Source: a bacterium (GTDB lineage Bacteria; UBP13; UBA5359). From it: a stretch of 21,693 bases of DNA. The stretch lies in contig JAQVUQ010000004.1 of the NCBI GenBank assembly GCA_028699365.1, forward strand, positions 1 to 21,693. The letters are read 5' to 3'. The number at the start of each line of letters is the position of its first letter. Positions within the stretch are counted from its first letter, which is position 1. Below the pieces are notes generated by a model, which searched no databases, was not told the origin of the DNA, and saw only the letters and a program-made list of their open reading frames with translations. Both the position numbers and the translations under genes were made by a program. Shown piece after piece: positions 8,491 to 16,022 of this stretch.

Positions 8491-8499
8491 TGCTATAGT
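8491..8499 (+). promoter_or_regulatory. Possible extended -10 promoter for the GH38 gene
   Basis: TGCTATAGT matches an extended -10 element (TGnTATAAT), predicting a start near 8506, about 54 bases before the GH38 start codon. There is no good -35 at standard spacing; TTGCAA at 8461 is too far. The GH38 gene stands alone behind a 600-base non-coding stretch, so some promoter is expected here. Confidence 0.3.
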
Positions 8500-8548
8500 G
8501 TAGTTTGCTTTACGGAACGCAATGCCATAACTCAAGAATATTATGAGC

Positions 8549-8552
8549 GAGG
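8549..8552 (+). promoter_or_regulatory. Shine-Dalgarno that decides the GH38 gene start
   Basis: GAGG is 7 bases from ATG 8560 but only 1 base from the in-frame ATG at 8554, favouring the later start. Confidence 0.5.
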
Positions 8553-8559
8553 TATGTCA

Positions 8560-11500
8560 ATGGCTGAGTTGAAAGATATAGTCTGGGTTCGGCTGGAGGA
8601 AATAGCCGCCGGTGTTGTAAGTCGCAGTGTAAACCTGGATGGCTGGGAAGTGCGAACGGCCGATTATCTTAAGCCAGGGGCCTACGAATATCGTGACGGT
8701 CAATGGGGGCTCCTTAATATCGGTGATATCTGGGGCAGGCAGGGACAGACCGTTTTTATGAAACGACGAATAACCGTGCCGCCGGAATGGAAAGGGCAGA
8801 GAATAGGCTTGGAACTTCTGACTGGCGGTGAAGGCTTGCTGTCGATCAACGGGGAACCGTTCCACGGCGTGGATGACAATCGCGGCTATATCCTGCTGGC
8901 GGCAGCGGCTAGGGGAGATGAGCAGTATGACTGCCTGATAGAGCTAAAGCCCGGCGGCTATTTGGAATACACCGTGCAGGAAGCCCGTAAACCGTATATA
9001 CTCTCTTCAGCCCGCCTGCTTGCCGTTGATGAGGAGATGGAGCGTCTCTGGTATGATTTCAAAGTCATCCATGAGGCGGCCGCAGCTCAGCCGGACCGGT
9101 TGCTGCAGGAAAGAATTCTCCTGTCCATGAAAGAGTCGCTCCACGGAGTGGATTTCAGGGACAGGAGCGTGCCCTCCTTCAAGGATGATCTCAGGCAGGC
9201 AGCAGATACTTTAAAAGAGGAACTGTCAAGGATATCTTTTGGTGATAGCTCCGGAAAAGTATTCTTTTCCGGTCATTCTCACATAGATGTAGCCTGGCTG
9301 TGGCCGCTTAAAGAGACGGCCCGGAAGGTAGGCCGGACCTACTCCACTGTCATGGCCCTGATGGATGAGTATCAGGATTATCATTTTGTCTGTAGCCAGG
9401 TGCCGCTCTTTCTCTATCTCAAGGAGAACTTTCCTACCGTTTATGCCAAAGTGAAACAACGTATAGAAGAAGGACGTTTTGAACCGGTGGGGGGCACTTG
9501 GGTAGAGAACGATTGCAATCTGATATCCGGGGAATCGCTGGTGCGCCAATGTCTTTACGCACAACGCTTCTTCAAGGAAGAGTTCGGGGTGGACGTCAGA
9601 GTGGGCTGGCTGCCTGATGTCTTCGGTTTCTCCTGGGCCATGCCGCAGATATACAGGAAGAGCGGCCTGGATTATTTCATGACCTCCAAGATAAGCTGGA
9701 ACGATACCAACCGTTTCCCCTACAATACCTTCTGGTGGCAGGGTATAGACGGCACCCGTATCTTTACCCAACTGATACACGGCACCTATAACGCTGCTGT
9801 TAAGCCTGAAGAGATATGCAGACTCTGGGACAGCTACAATTCTAAGACGAAGTGTCCCGAGTTCATCTCCTCCTACGGTTACGGAGACGGGGGCGGTGGC
9901 CCTACCCGGGAGATGTTGGAGTATTTGCCGCGCCTGACAGATATTCCAGGACTGCCTAAGGCAAGGACAGGGCGGGTGCATGATCACTTTGATCGCATAG
10001 CAGGTGAAACAAAAGACTTGCCGGTATGGAATGACGAGCTTTACCTGGAGTTGCACCGGGGAACGTATACCAGCCAGGCCTGGAATAAACGTTTCAACCG
10101 CAAGAGTGAATTGCTCTACCGGGAAGCGGAGATGTATGGCAGTGTGGCCGCTTTCCTGGGTCGCAAAGCTTGCTATCCGGCAGAAGAACTGAGGAATGGC
10201 TGGCAGACTATTCTGCTAAACCAATTTCACGATATAATTCCCGGTTCCTCAATAAACGAGGTCTACATCGATTCCAGGATGCAGTATGAGAGTATTATAG
10301 GAGCCGGAGAACGGCTTCGCCGGGAGGCGCAGGAGAGTATAGCTGCCGGCCTGGATACCCAGGGAGAGGGAACGCCTGTTGTTGTCTTTAACTCACTTTC
10401 CTGGGAGAGAAGTGGAGTCGTTAACGTCGAGGTCGATTTATCCGGCAACAAGAAAGTATTGGATGCTGATGGAGCGGAAGTTCCTAGTCAGATGTCGCAA
10501 GGCAGGCTGATATTCATGGCAGATCGTCTTCCCTCTTGCGGCTGTGCTGTCTATCATCTGGTAGAAGACAGCGGTACGGCTACCAGCCCGTTTACCGTAG
10601 ATGGTGGCAGGATAAGCACTCCGTTTTATGATATGGAAATAGCGTCTGATGGTACTGTTACTTGCCTTTACGATCGTACGGCCGCTAGAGAAGTTTTGCC
10701 TGAGAACACCAGGGCCAATCTGCTGCAGATATTTGAGGACAAGCCTTCCAACTGGGAGGCCTGGGATATAGAGTTGCAGTATCAGGACAAAGCATGGGAG
10801 TTCATTGCGGCCAAACCGATACAGACGATAGAGAACGGTCCGGTAAGGCTGGTTCTAAGACAGGAACTGAAATACGGTAATTCAAGCATTGAACAGGACA
10901 TCATTCTTTATGCCCACAGTCCAAGGGTAGATTTCGTCAACAGAGCAGACTGGCAGGAGCGGAAGACCCTTCTTAAGGTAGCTTTCCCGGTGGAGGTGCA
11001 CAGTCCAAAGGCTACGTACGAGATAGCTTACGGGGCTATAGAAAGGCCTACCCATTGGAACACCGGCAGGGACAAAGCTCGCTTTGAGGTCTCCGGTCAT
11101 CGATGGGCAGACCTCTCTGAGGCCGGCTATGGTGTCAGCTTGCTTAACGACAGCAAATACGGTTGGGATATCAAAGACAACATCATCCGCTTGTCGCTGT
11201 TGCGGTCTCCGGAGGACCCGGATCCTGCTGCCGATAGAGGCAAGCATACCTTTACTTATGCGTTGTTACCGCATGTAGGCGACTGGAGAAACAGCACACT
11301 GCAGGCAGCTCATGAACTGAATTCACCTTTGACGGCACTGGTGACTGACAAGCATGTTGGTACAAGTGGTAAATCTCGCTCCTTCTTTAAGGTCAGCCGT
11401 CCGGGCATTGTTGTGGATGCCGTCAAGCAGGCTGAAGACGGAAAGGACATTATTGTCAGACTCTACGAGGCTTATGGCTCCAGAGGACCGGTTGTGCTGG

Positions 11501-11646
11501 CGCTGGATAGAGACATAGCCAATGCCTGTGAATGTGATCTGCTGGAACGCTGTACAGGGGCGGCAGACTGTAACGGTAGAGAGATACGTTTGAATATAAA
11601 GCCTTTTGAAATAAGGACATTCAGAGTGGAAATGGAAAAACGGTGA
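8560..11646 (+). CDS. GH38 family alpha-mannosidase
   Basis: About 1028 residues, typical for bacterial GH38; no signal peptide, so cytoplasmic. Numbered from the ATG at 8554, residues 40-150 form a jelly-roll-like N-terminal domain. The catalytic (beta/alpha) domain opens with FFSGHSHIDVAWLW (His243 and Asp245, the expected zinc ligands). WLPDVFGFSWAMPQ carries Asp355, the expected catalytic nucleophile and zinc ligand, and LLNQFHDIIPGSS carries His559, the fourth expected ligand. A helical bundle and a beta-rich C-terminal domain follow (about 610-1030). The family hydrolyses alpha-mannosidic linkages with retention using a divalent metal; the linkage is not predictable here. All key residues are present. 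The gene is flanked on both sides by ppsA remnants, so its local context has been rearranged, and it is not closely coupled to its neighbours. Confidence 0.93.
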   Translation: MAELKDIVWVRLEEIAAGVVSRSVNLDGWEVRTADYLKPGAYEYRDGQWGLLNIGDIWGRQGQTVFMKRRITVPPEWKGQRIGLELLTGGEGLLSINGEPFHGVDDNRGYILLAAAARGDEQYDCLIELKPGGYLEYTVQEARKPYILSSARLLAVDEEMERLWYDFKVIHEAAAAQPDRLLQERILLSMKESLHGVDFRDRSVPSFKDDLRQAADTLKEELSRISFGDSSGKVFFSGHSHIDVAWLWPLKETARKVGRTYSTVMALMDEYQDYHFVCSQVPLFLYLKENFPTVYAKVKQRIEEGRFEPVGGTWVENDCNLISGESLVRQCLYAQRFFKEEFGVDVRVGWLPDVFGFSWAMPQIYRKSGLDYFMTSKISWNDTNRFPYNTFWWQGIDGTRIFTQLIHGTYNAAVKPEEICRLWDSYNSKTKCPEFISSYGYGDGGGGPTREMLEYLPRLTDIPGLPKARTGRVHDHFDRIAGETKDLPVWNDELYLELHRGTYTSQAWNKRFNRKSELLYREAEMYGSVAAFLGRKACYPAEELRNGWQTILLNQFHDIIPGSSINEVYIDSRMQYESIIGAGERLRREAQESIAAGLDTQGEGTPVVVFNSLSWERSGVVNVEVDLSGNKKVLDADGAEVPSQMSQGRLIFMADRLPSCGCAVYHLVEDSGTATSPFTVDGGRISTPFYDMEIASDGTVTCLYDRTAAREVLPENTRANLLQIFEDKPSNWEAWDIELQYQDKAWEFIAAKPIQTIENGPVRLVLRQELKYGNSSIEQDIILYAHSPRVDFVNRADWQERKTLLKVAFPVEVHSPKATYEIAYGAIERPTHWNTGRDKARFEVSGHRWADLSEAGYGVSLLNDSKYGWDIKDNIIRLSLLRSPEDPDPAADRGKHTFTYALLPHVGDWRNSTLQAAHELNSPLTALVTDKHVGTSGKSRSFFKVSRPGIVVDAVKQAEDGKDIIVRLYEAYGSRGPVVLALDRDIANACECDLLERCTGAADCNGREIRLNIKPFEIRTFRVEMEKR

Positions 11647-11702
11647 TAATCACATAATGTAAATCCCGGGTTGGGATGCTTGCTAAAGTGGGAGAAGACG
11701 AT

Positions 11703-12047
11703 ATGCTTAATCAATATGAAATTATCAAGAATACACCGGTGTGTGTGAATCCGGTTTCGGTTCATCCTCAGGAGCGGCGAATGAAACTGGCAGCGGAGTT
11801 CGATGAAATGGACGAAGCCGCGCTGCAGGCCATGCATGCGGTGGTGGATGTCTGCCGGAGGCGGGGCGTGACCTCTTCCATCTGCGGTCAGGCGCCCTCA
11901 TTCTACCCCGAACTGGTGGAGATGCTGGTCGATTGGGGCATAACAAGCATCTCCATCAACCCCGATACAGTGGACAGAACCAGGAGGATGATCGCCGCCT
12001 CGGAAGCCAGACTGCTGCTGGAGAGCGCGCTGGAACGGCAGGATTGA
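11703..12047 (+). pseudogene. ppsA: C-terminal remnant of phosphoenolpyruvate synthase, still open
   Basis: An open frame of about 114 codons from ATG 11703 (GGAG at 11691-11694, 8 bases upstream; another in-frame ATG at 11676). From about residue 28 on it is Pps[16 protein letters not shown], then RGVTSSICGQAPSFYPELVE, DWGITSISINPDTVDRT and a helical end, which matches the natural C-terminus of the PEP-binding domain and includes the catalytic Cys of ICGQA. The first 27 residues (MLNQYEIIKNTPVCV...) are not PpsA-like. PpsA normally has around 800 residues, so this is a fragment without the ATP-grasp and phospho-His domains. It cannot make PEP. Whether the remaining peptide is translated is unknown. 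Confidence 0.75.
11784..11894 (+). repeat. Direct repeat, copy 2 (ppsA remnant segment)
   Basis: Gap-free partner of 8274-8384, about 89% identical over 111 bases. The copies are 3510 bases apart in the same orientation and bracket the GH38 gene. Confidence 0.85.
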
Positions 12048-12052
12048 TTCCC

Positions 12053-12101
12053 GGGATTGTCGAATAGGACAGTAGCCGGTAAGATATCCGGCAACAATCC
12101 C
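12053..12101 (+). promoter_or_regulatory. Nested inverted repeats in the leader of the stalk-protein gene
   Basis: GGGATTGT (12053-12060) pairs perfectly with ACAATCCC (12094-12101). Inside it GCCGG (12075-12079) pairs with CCGGC (12088-12092). The double stem would end 6 bases before the Shine-Dalgarno at 12108. No T run follows, so it is not an obvious terminator. It could be a leader structure affecting translation or mRNA stability, or chance. Confidence 0.35.
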
Positions 12102-12107
12102 ATATTC

Positions 12108-12115
12108 AAGGAGGT
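12108..12115 (+). promoter_or_regulatory. Strong Shine-Dalgarno for the stalk-protein gene
   Basis: AAGGAGGT is a near-perfect anti-16S match, 8 bases before ATG 12124 and only 2 bases before an in-frame GTG at 12118. This favours the ATG. Confidence 0.75.
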
Positions 12116-12123
12116 AAGTGGTT

Positions 12124-13197
12124 ATGTGGGGAAGGCAAAGTTCCAGGATGGCAGGGCTTTTGTCAGGAGTGCTGCTGTCAGGTATGTTGTTGTTGCTGCC
12201 TGTTACGGCAGCTATGGCAGCCGTACAGGTGGAAGTGAACGGTCAGGCGCTCTCTTCCGATGTCCCGCCTGCCAAAATCGGCGGCCGGATAATGGTGCCA
12301 CTGCGGGGTATTTTTGAAGCGCTTGGAGCAAAGGTTGACTGGAACGCCGCTTCCAGGACCATCATTGCCAACAGGGATACTACCAATGTACAACTGATCA
12401 TCGGGAATCCGCGGGCGACTGTAAGCGGCAAAACCGTAGTGCTGGATACTCCGGCCATGATCATCCGCGGGGCCACTATGGTGCCGGTGCGTTTTGTCAG
12501 CGAGGCAATGGGGGCCGAGGTCAAGTGGATAGATACCACTCAAACAGTATCCATTACGACCGATAAAAAGTATGCCGCGTCGTCTTTTACCGTACCAAAC
12601 GGTACGGTGATCCCGGTCAAGCTGGACAAGACCATCAGTTCTGCCGTCAACAACGTGGGTGATGTGGTGAGCGCCACCGTTAGCTCAATAAAGGAAGGCG
12701 ATGCGGAGTTTCCTCTGGGAACGCATCTGACCGGCGTTGTTCAGGCAGTACAGCGCAAAGCCATCGGGCAGCCCGGCATGGTGGACGTGGCCTTTACCGA
12801 GGCAAAGTTGCCGGACGGACGGACGGTTAAGATAGCCGGTTCAATTGTCTCGCTTGATGCCGCCTCCGTCACCAAATCGTCGGATGGGCGTCTGACAGCC
12901 GTTGATAAAACCGGTTCCGAGCGCCTGAAGTTTATAGCCATCGGCGCCGGGGCCGGCCTGCTTATCGGCAAGCTGACCAAGAGTAATACGACAACCAGCG
13001 GTTTGCTGGGTGCTGCGGCCGGGTATCTTTACAGCGAAATCAATAAGACGCAAGCCGCGGATGTGACGGTGGCTGCAGGTACCGCTTTCGGTGTGAGACT
13101 TGACAATGCGTTGACATATAACGCCGGGTTGGTCTTTGTGGATGCCCGGATGAACTATCTGCGCAGTGCGTCAACCTCCGCCAAGACGACGCTTTAG
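12124..13197 (+). CDS. Secreted copper-amine-oxidase N-domain (stalk) protein with glycine-zipper C-terminal half
   Basis: 357 residues. A signal peptide covers about 1-32 (hydrophobic core GLLSGVLLSGMLLLLPV, cleavage around AMA/AVQ). Residues about 33-145 are a copper-amine-oxidase-like N-terminal domain with two internal repeats, IMVPLRGIFEALGAKVDW and TMVPVRFVSEAMGAEVKW. In other bacteria this domain is a cell-surface, stalk-like module without oxidase activity. Residues about 150-245 (VPNGTVIPVKLDKTISSAV ... GTHLTGVVQAV) resemble the beta-barrel domain of TrbI/VirB10-like proteins. A glycine-rich hydrophobic stretch follows (AIGAGAGLLIGK, then SGLLGAAAGYLYSEI), a glycine-zipper-like membrane or oligomerisation segment. 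It probably sits in the cell envelope; its exact role is unknown. It is separated from the ppsA remnant by a structured leader and followed closely by the endonuclease III gene. Confidence 0.85.
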   Translation: MWGRQSSRMAGLLSGVLLSGMLLLLPVTAAMAAVQVEVNGQALSSDVPPAKIGGRIMVPLRGIFEALGAKVDWNAASRTIIANRDTTNVQLIIGNPRATVSGKTVVLDTPAMIIRGATMVPVRFVSEAMGAEVKWIDTTQTVSITTDKKYAASSFTVPNGTVIPVKLDKTISSAVNNVGDVVSATVSSIKEGDAEFPLGTHLTGVVQAVQRKAIGQPGMVDVAFTEAKLPDGRTVKIAGSIVSLDAASVTKSSDGRLTAVDKTGSERLKFIAIGAGAGLLIGKLTKSNTTTSGLLGAAAGYLYSEINKTQAADVTVAAGTAFGVRLDNALTYNAGLVFVDARMNYLRSASTSAKTTL

Positions 13198-13247
13198 CTG
13201 AGACTCTATGTCGGAGCATAAATTGTAATGTGCCTGGGAGAGGATAT

Positions 13248-13955
13248 GTGCGAGGAAGAACGGCTGTGAGCAATGCCGGATCAAAAATCCTGGAGATAGA
13301 TCGCCGTCTGGTGGAGATGTACGGGCCCAAGCCCTGGTCGCCGCGTTACAATCCGCTGGACGAGTTCGTCTATACTATCCTTTCCCAGAATACTACTGAT
13401 GTTAACAGCCTGCGAGCCTTCGAACGTCTGCGGCAGAAGTTCCCCCGCTGGGATGATCTGATCGATGCCCCATTGCCGGAAATAGAGGAGCCCATCTCCG
13501 TCGGCGGCCTGTCTGAAGTCAAGGCCGTCTGGATCAGAGATGCTCTGAAGAGGATTAAAGAAGAACACGGAAAACTCTCCCTTGATTTCATCTGCACCAT
13601 GGACCTGCAGGAGGCCTGGGATTATCTGATATCCTTCAAGGGTGTGGGCGCCAAAACCGCCGCCATCGTGCTGCTCTTCTCCTGCGGCCGTCCGGCTTTT
13701 CCCGTAGACACGCACGTCTACCGGGTGAGTTGGCGTCTTGGCCTGGTGGAGCAGAAGGGCGGCCCGGAGAGGGCGCACCGCCTGCTGCAGGAGATGATCC
13801 CCACGGAACTCTACTACCAGATGCATATCAACACGGTTCTGCACGGCCGACAGACCTGCCGGGCCCGGAATCCTCTCTGCTCCAAATGCCTGCTGCGCGA
13901 CCTTTGCTGGTATTACCTGGAGGTCTTGCATGGGGAAGCCGGCAGCAGGTATTGA
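13248..13955 (+). CDS. nth: Endonuclease III-like DNA glycosylase (HhH-GPD, 4Fe-4S)
   Basis: About 235 residues. The HhH-GPD fold is clear: LSQNTTD near the N-terminus, the helix-hairpin-helix SFKGVGAKTAAIVLLF with the expected catalytic Lys (about 136), then AFPVDTHVYRVSWRLGL with the expected catalytic Asp (about 154). The C-terminal cysteines follow the C-X6-C-X2-C-X5-C rule (about Cys204, 211, 214, 220), so the iron-sulfur cluster is intact. This is a base-excision repair glycosylase/AP lyase for oxidised pyrimidines, or a close paralogue of Nth. Start is uncertain: GTG 13248 has GGAG 7 bases upstream, GTG 13266 has GAGGAAG 7 bases upstream, and GTG 13230 has no good site; I list 13248. 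It may be co-transcribed with the stalk-protein gene 50 bases upstream, though the functions are unrelated. Confidence 0.88.
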   Translation: MRGRTAVSNAGSKILEIDRRLVEMYGPKPWSPRYNPLDEFVYTILSQNTTDVNSLRAFERLRQKFPRWDDLIDAPLPEIEEPISVGGLSEVKAVWIRDALKRIKEEHGKLSLDFICTMDLQEAWDYLISFKGVGAKTAAIVLLFSCGRPAFPVDTHVYRVSWRLGLVEQKGGPERAHRLLQEMIPTELYYQMHINTVLHGRQTCRARNPLCSKCLLRDLCWYYLEVLHGEAGSRY

Positions 13956-14050
13956 TAAAGCGCACTTTAAGATACCGGGAAGGGTAGTGGATACAAGTAA
14001 ATACTGATCTAAATCTCTTGGAGAGAGCGGGCGCCGTATTGTTCGTGTAG
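13956..14050. other. Intergenic spacer before the regulator promoter
   Basis: No gene is seen. A 5-base stem TAAAG/CTTTA (13956-13969) directly follows the endonuclease III stop but lacks a T run and is too weak to call a terminator. Confidence 0.4.
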
Positions 14051-14099
14051 ATATAACATACATGCGAACTGTTGACTCTTAACTAAATCCATGTTATAT
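14051..14099 (+). promoter_or_regulatory. Inverted repeat spanning the regulator promoter, candidate operator
   Basis: ATATAACAT (14051-14059) and ATGTTATAT (14091-14099) are perfect 9-base inverted copies with centres 40 bases apart, roughly four helix turns. The right half overlaps the -10. A 10-base perfect palindrome, GTTATATAAC (14093-14102), also overlaps the -10. The position suggests binding by the adjacent GntR/LacI-type regulator for autoregulation (inference). AT-rich composition makes chance matches easier. Confidence 0.4.
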
Positions 14100-14106
14100 A
14101 ACTTAT
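14072..14106 (+). promoter_or_regulatory. Sigma-70-type promoter predicting a leaderless mRNA
   Basis: TTGACT (14072-14077), a 17-base spacer and TATATA (14095-14100) form a good housekeeping promoter. The predicted transcription start, 7 bases after the -10, is 14107, which is the A of the regulator's ATG. No Shine-Dalgarno precedes that ATG, consistent with leaderless translation. Confidence 0.6.
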
Positions 14107-15165
14107 ATGAGCAATACATTATGGGAATCCGTATTAGGCGCTTTGCGGGCCGACATAGTAGATACGCATATGAGGGTTGGAGATCGTTTCCCATCCCGTG
14201 ATGAGATATGCTCTCGTTTTAACGTCAGTACCATAACTGCCAAAAGGGCGATTGACGAGCTTGAGGCCGAAGGCTGGGTTAAGAAATATAAATACAGAGG
14301 AACTTTTATAGCCCGGAACGTTGTTCCTGTTTCCGTAAGCCTTATTCTCGATTGTTTGGGCCATACCAATATGCCGAATGAAATTAATAATGCTCTTTCA
14401 TCTTTTCCACGTCTTATGGGTATAGTCAACGAGTTTCAACGCGCTGCTGAGAGAATCGGTGTAGATCTGCAAGTTTTAACTCGAATGTATGGTGCTGAAA
14501 TGTCAGGGCAGAATCTTATCCTTTTGCAGGGTGAGGATATTTCCAGGGAAGACCTGCAACCTATACGCCGTCAAAACAATATAGTGCTTACCCATATGGT
14601 AGAGAGCAAGGAGTGTGCAAGCACCGTTCGCATTGACATGAAAAAGGGTGCCAAGCTGGTGGTTAAGCATCTTGTTTCTCTGGGACATAAACGCATCGGA
14701 CTTGTCTTGGCAAGAGTAACCGATGTTTGGCAGATAGCCAGGCTCACAGGCTATGAAGAGGTGTTAAAGCGCAACGGCATAGCTTTTGAGTGGCGGTTGG
14801 TAAGGGAAACGATAAATCTGGGTATGGCAGATATACGTAATGTCATGGACCGATTAATGTGGCTGGATCAACCGCCTACGGCCATCTTTGCCGGCAATGA
14901 CGAGATAGCTTTGACTATCATGCAGTACTGCCGTGAAAAGGGTATAGATGTTCCGGGAAAACTCTCGGTTATAGGTTTTGACAACAACAGTGAAGCTAGC
15001 ATAATGTCCCCCGGATTGACCACAATAGATAACCGGCTGGATCTGATGGCGGAGGAGAGCCTGCGCATCATAGTGGAAGCTGATGGCGGACATAAGGAGA
15101 TACAGGATGTGGTTATACCGCCGGAGCTTGTCATAAGAGAGAGCACGGCTCCGCCGGCTATATGA
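14107..15165 (+). CDS. GntR-type DNA-binding regulator with LacI-type sugar-sensing domain
   Basis: 352 residues. Residues about 1-70 are a GntR winged helix (LGALRADIVDT, GDRFPSRDEICSRFNVS, TITAKRAIDELEAEGWV, then the wing YKYRGTFI). From about 75 on there is a LacI/GalR-like periplasmic-binding-protein domain (VVKHLVSLGHKRIGLVLAR, PPTAIFAGNDEIALTIMQYC, LSVIGFDNNSEASIMSPGLT, TIDN). This AraR-like architecture normally senses a sugar or sugar derivative and represses catabolic genes. The ATG at 14107 is kept because the next in-frame Met would remove part of the wHTH. No ribosome site is visible. The first gene of the downstream pseudopilin/glycoside hydrolase set starts 78 bases later, so it is the likely local regulator of that set. 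Confidence 0.9.
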   Translation: MSNTLWESVLGALRADIVDTHMRVGDRFPSRDEICSRFNVSTITAKRAIDELEAEGWVKKYKYRGTFIARNVVPVSVSLILDCLGHTNMPNEINNALSSFPRLMGIVNEFQRAAERIGVDLQVLTRMYGAEMSGQNLILLQGEDISREDLQPIRRQNNIVLTHMVESKECASTVRIDMKKGAKLVVKHLVSLGHKRIGLVLARVTDVWQIARLTGYEEVLKRNGIAFEWRLVRETINLGMADIRNVMDRLMWLDQPPTAIFAGNDEIALTIMQYCREKGIDVPGKLSVIGFDNNSEASIMSPGLTTIDNRLDLMAEESLRIIVEADGGHKEIQDVVIPPELVIRESTAPPAI

Positions 15166-15242
15166 TCTTTGGTATAAGGATTCAGTGGTCTTAACGCCGT
15201 GATTCAAAGGGCATTAAAGTAAACAAAAGGAGGAATTGAATC

Positions 15243-15956
15243 ATGATCAGTATAAAGAGAAAGGGTTTCACACTCATCGAACTTTTGGTCGTCATTGCCA
15301 TCATCGCGATATTGGCAAGCATCCTTTTCCCGGTCTTCGGCAAGGCCAGGGAGAAGGCCAGGAGCGCTACTTGTCAGAGTAACCTGAAGCAGATAGGCTT
15401 GGCCATAAGCATGTATGTGGAGGACTATGACGAGCATCTCTTTGCCGGGAAATACGTAATCACCAGCAGCGGCATGGCCTTGTTCATGACGCAGAAGATT
15501 TTCAAGAACAAAAAAGCTCCGGGAAGGCAGGTTCACGAACTGTTTGTCTGTCCTTCTGCTGATGAGGTAAGAGATGATCCGAATGCCGGAAGATATGGAA
15601 ATTACGGTTGGAACATTTTTGTCTGGGGACGTTCGGGAGCTACAGGCGGCAGTATGAAAAGGGCTTACGATCAGGGCTTGACCATGGCCGATATAATCTA
15701 CCCTTCACAGTTGATGTATGTGACACATACCAACAATGGATTATTGGATACAATCAACGGAGCAACTTATGCAAGCAAAAACATGTATTGGCATACTGAC
15801 GGGGTAAACGCGCTCTTTGCAGACGGACATGTATCATGGTTATCAAGAGACAATCTATTGATGGGCAAGGCGGGAACTAAGCCTGCAGAGTTCGGCAAAC
15901 TATGGATACCTGACGGGTTGACCTATGCCGGCTGGTATTCCCCCGAGACCAGATAA
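15243..15956 (+). CDS. Pseudopilin with type IV prepilin leader and H-X9-DG motif
   Basis: 237 residues. A class III leader ends in [11 protein letters not shown]: cleavage and methylation after Gly8, Phe at +1 and Glu at +5. A hydrophobic helix follows ([17 protein letters not shown]), then the conserved [18 protein letters not shown] segment. Near the C-terminus [16 protein letters not shown] contains the prepilin-processing-associated H-X9-DG motif (His184, Asp194, Gly195). Such proteins are very abundant in Planctomycetes, Lentisphaerae and Armatimonadota, where their role is largely unknown. It would be processed by prepilin peptidase and sit in the inner membrane or a pseudopilus. GGAGG at 15229-15233 lies 9 bases upstream. 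Placed between a sugar-sensing regulator and secreted glycan enzymes, it may help in glycan capture or protein export (inference). Confidence 0.9.
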   Translation: MISIKRKGFTLIELLVVIAIIAILASILFPVFGKAREKARSATCQSNLKQIGLAISMYVEDYDEHLFAGKYVITSSGMALFMTQKIFKNKKAPGRQVHELFVCPSADEVRDDPNAGRYGNYGWNIFVWGRSGATGGSMKRAYDQGLTMADIIYPSQLMYVTHTNNGLLDTINGATYASKNMYWHTDGVNALFADGHVSWLSRDNLLMGKAGTKPAEFGKLWIPDGLTYAGWYSPETR

Positions 15957-16022
15957 GAGCGACTGAGCCCTCCTTGCTGCTGCTACGATGGATAGCAAAT
16001 ATAACTGATGGGGAGCGATCTG

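Noticed and set aside
9226-10056. A 276-codon open frame on the minus strand
   Set aside because: It lies entirely inside the GH38 gene, opposite its most conserved catalytic motifs, and its translation has no recognisable domain. It is a shadow of the plus-strand gene.
8274-11894. Composite transposon or insertion sequence carrying the GH38 gene
   Set aside because: The flanking repeats are coding fragments of ppsA at about 89% identity. There is no transposase, terminal inverted repeat or target-site duplication visible.
13956-13969. Terminator hairpin after the endonuclease III gene
   Set aside because: The stem is only 5 bases, AT-rich, with no T run following.
13281-14063. A 260-codon open frame on the minus strand
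   Set aside because: It mirrors the endonuclease III gene, whose catalytic and Fe-S motifs are intact, and shows no family features.
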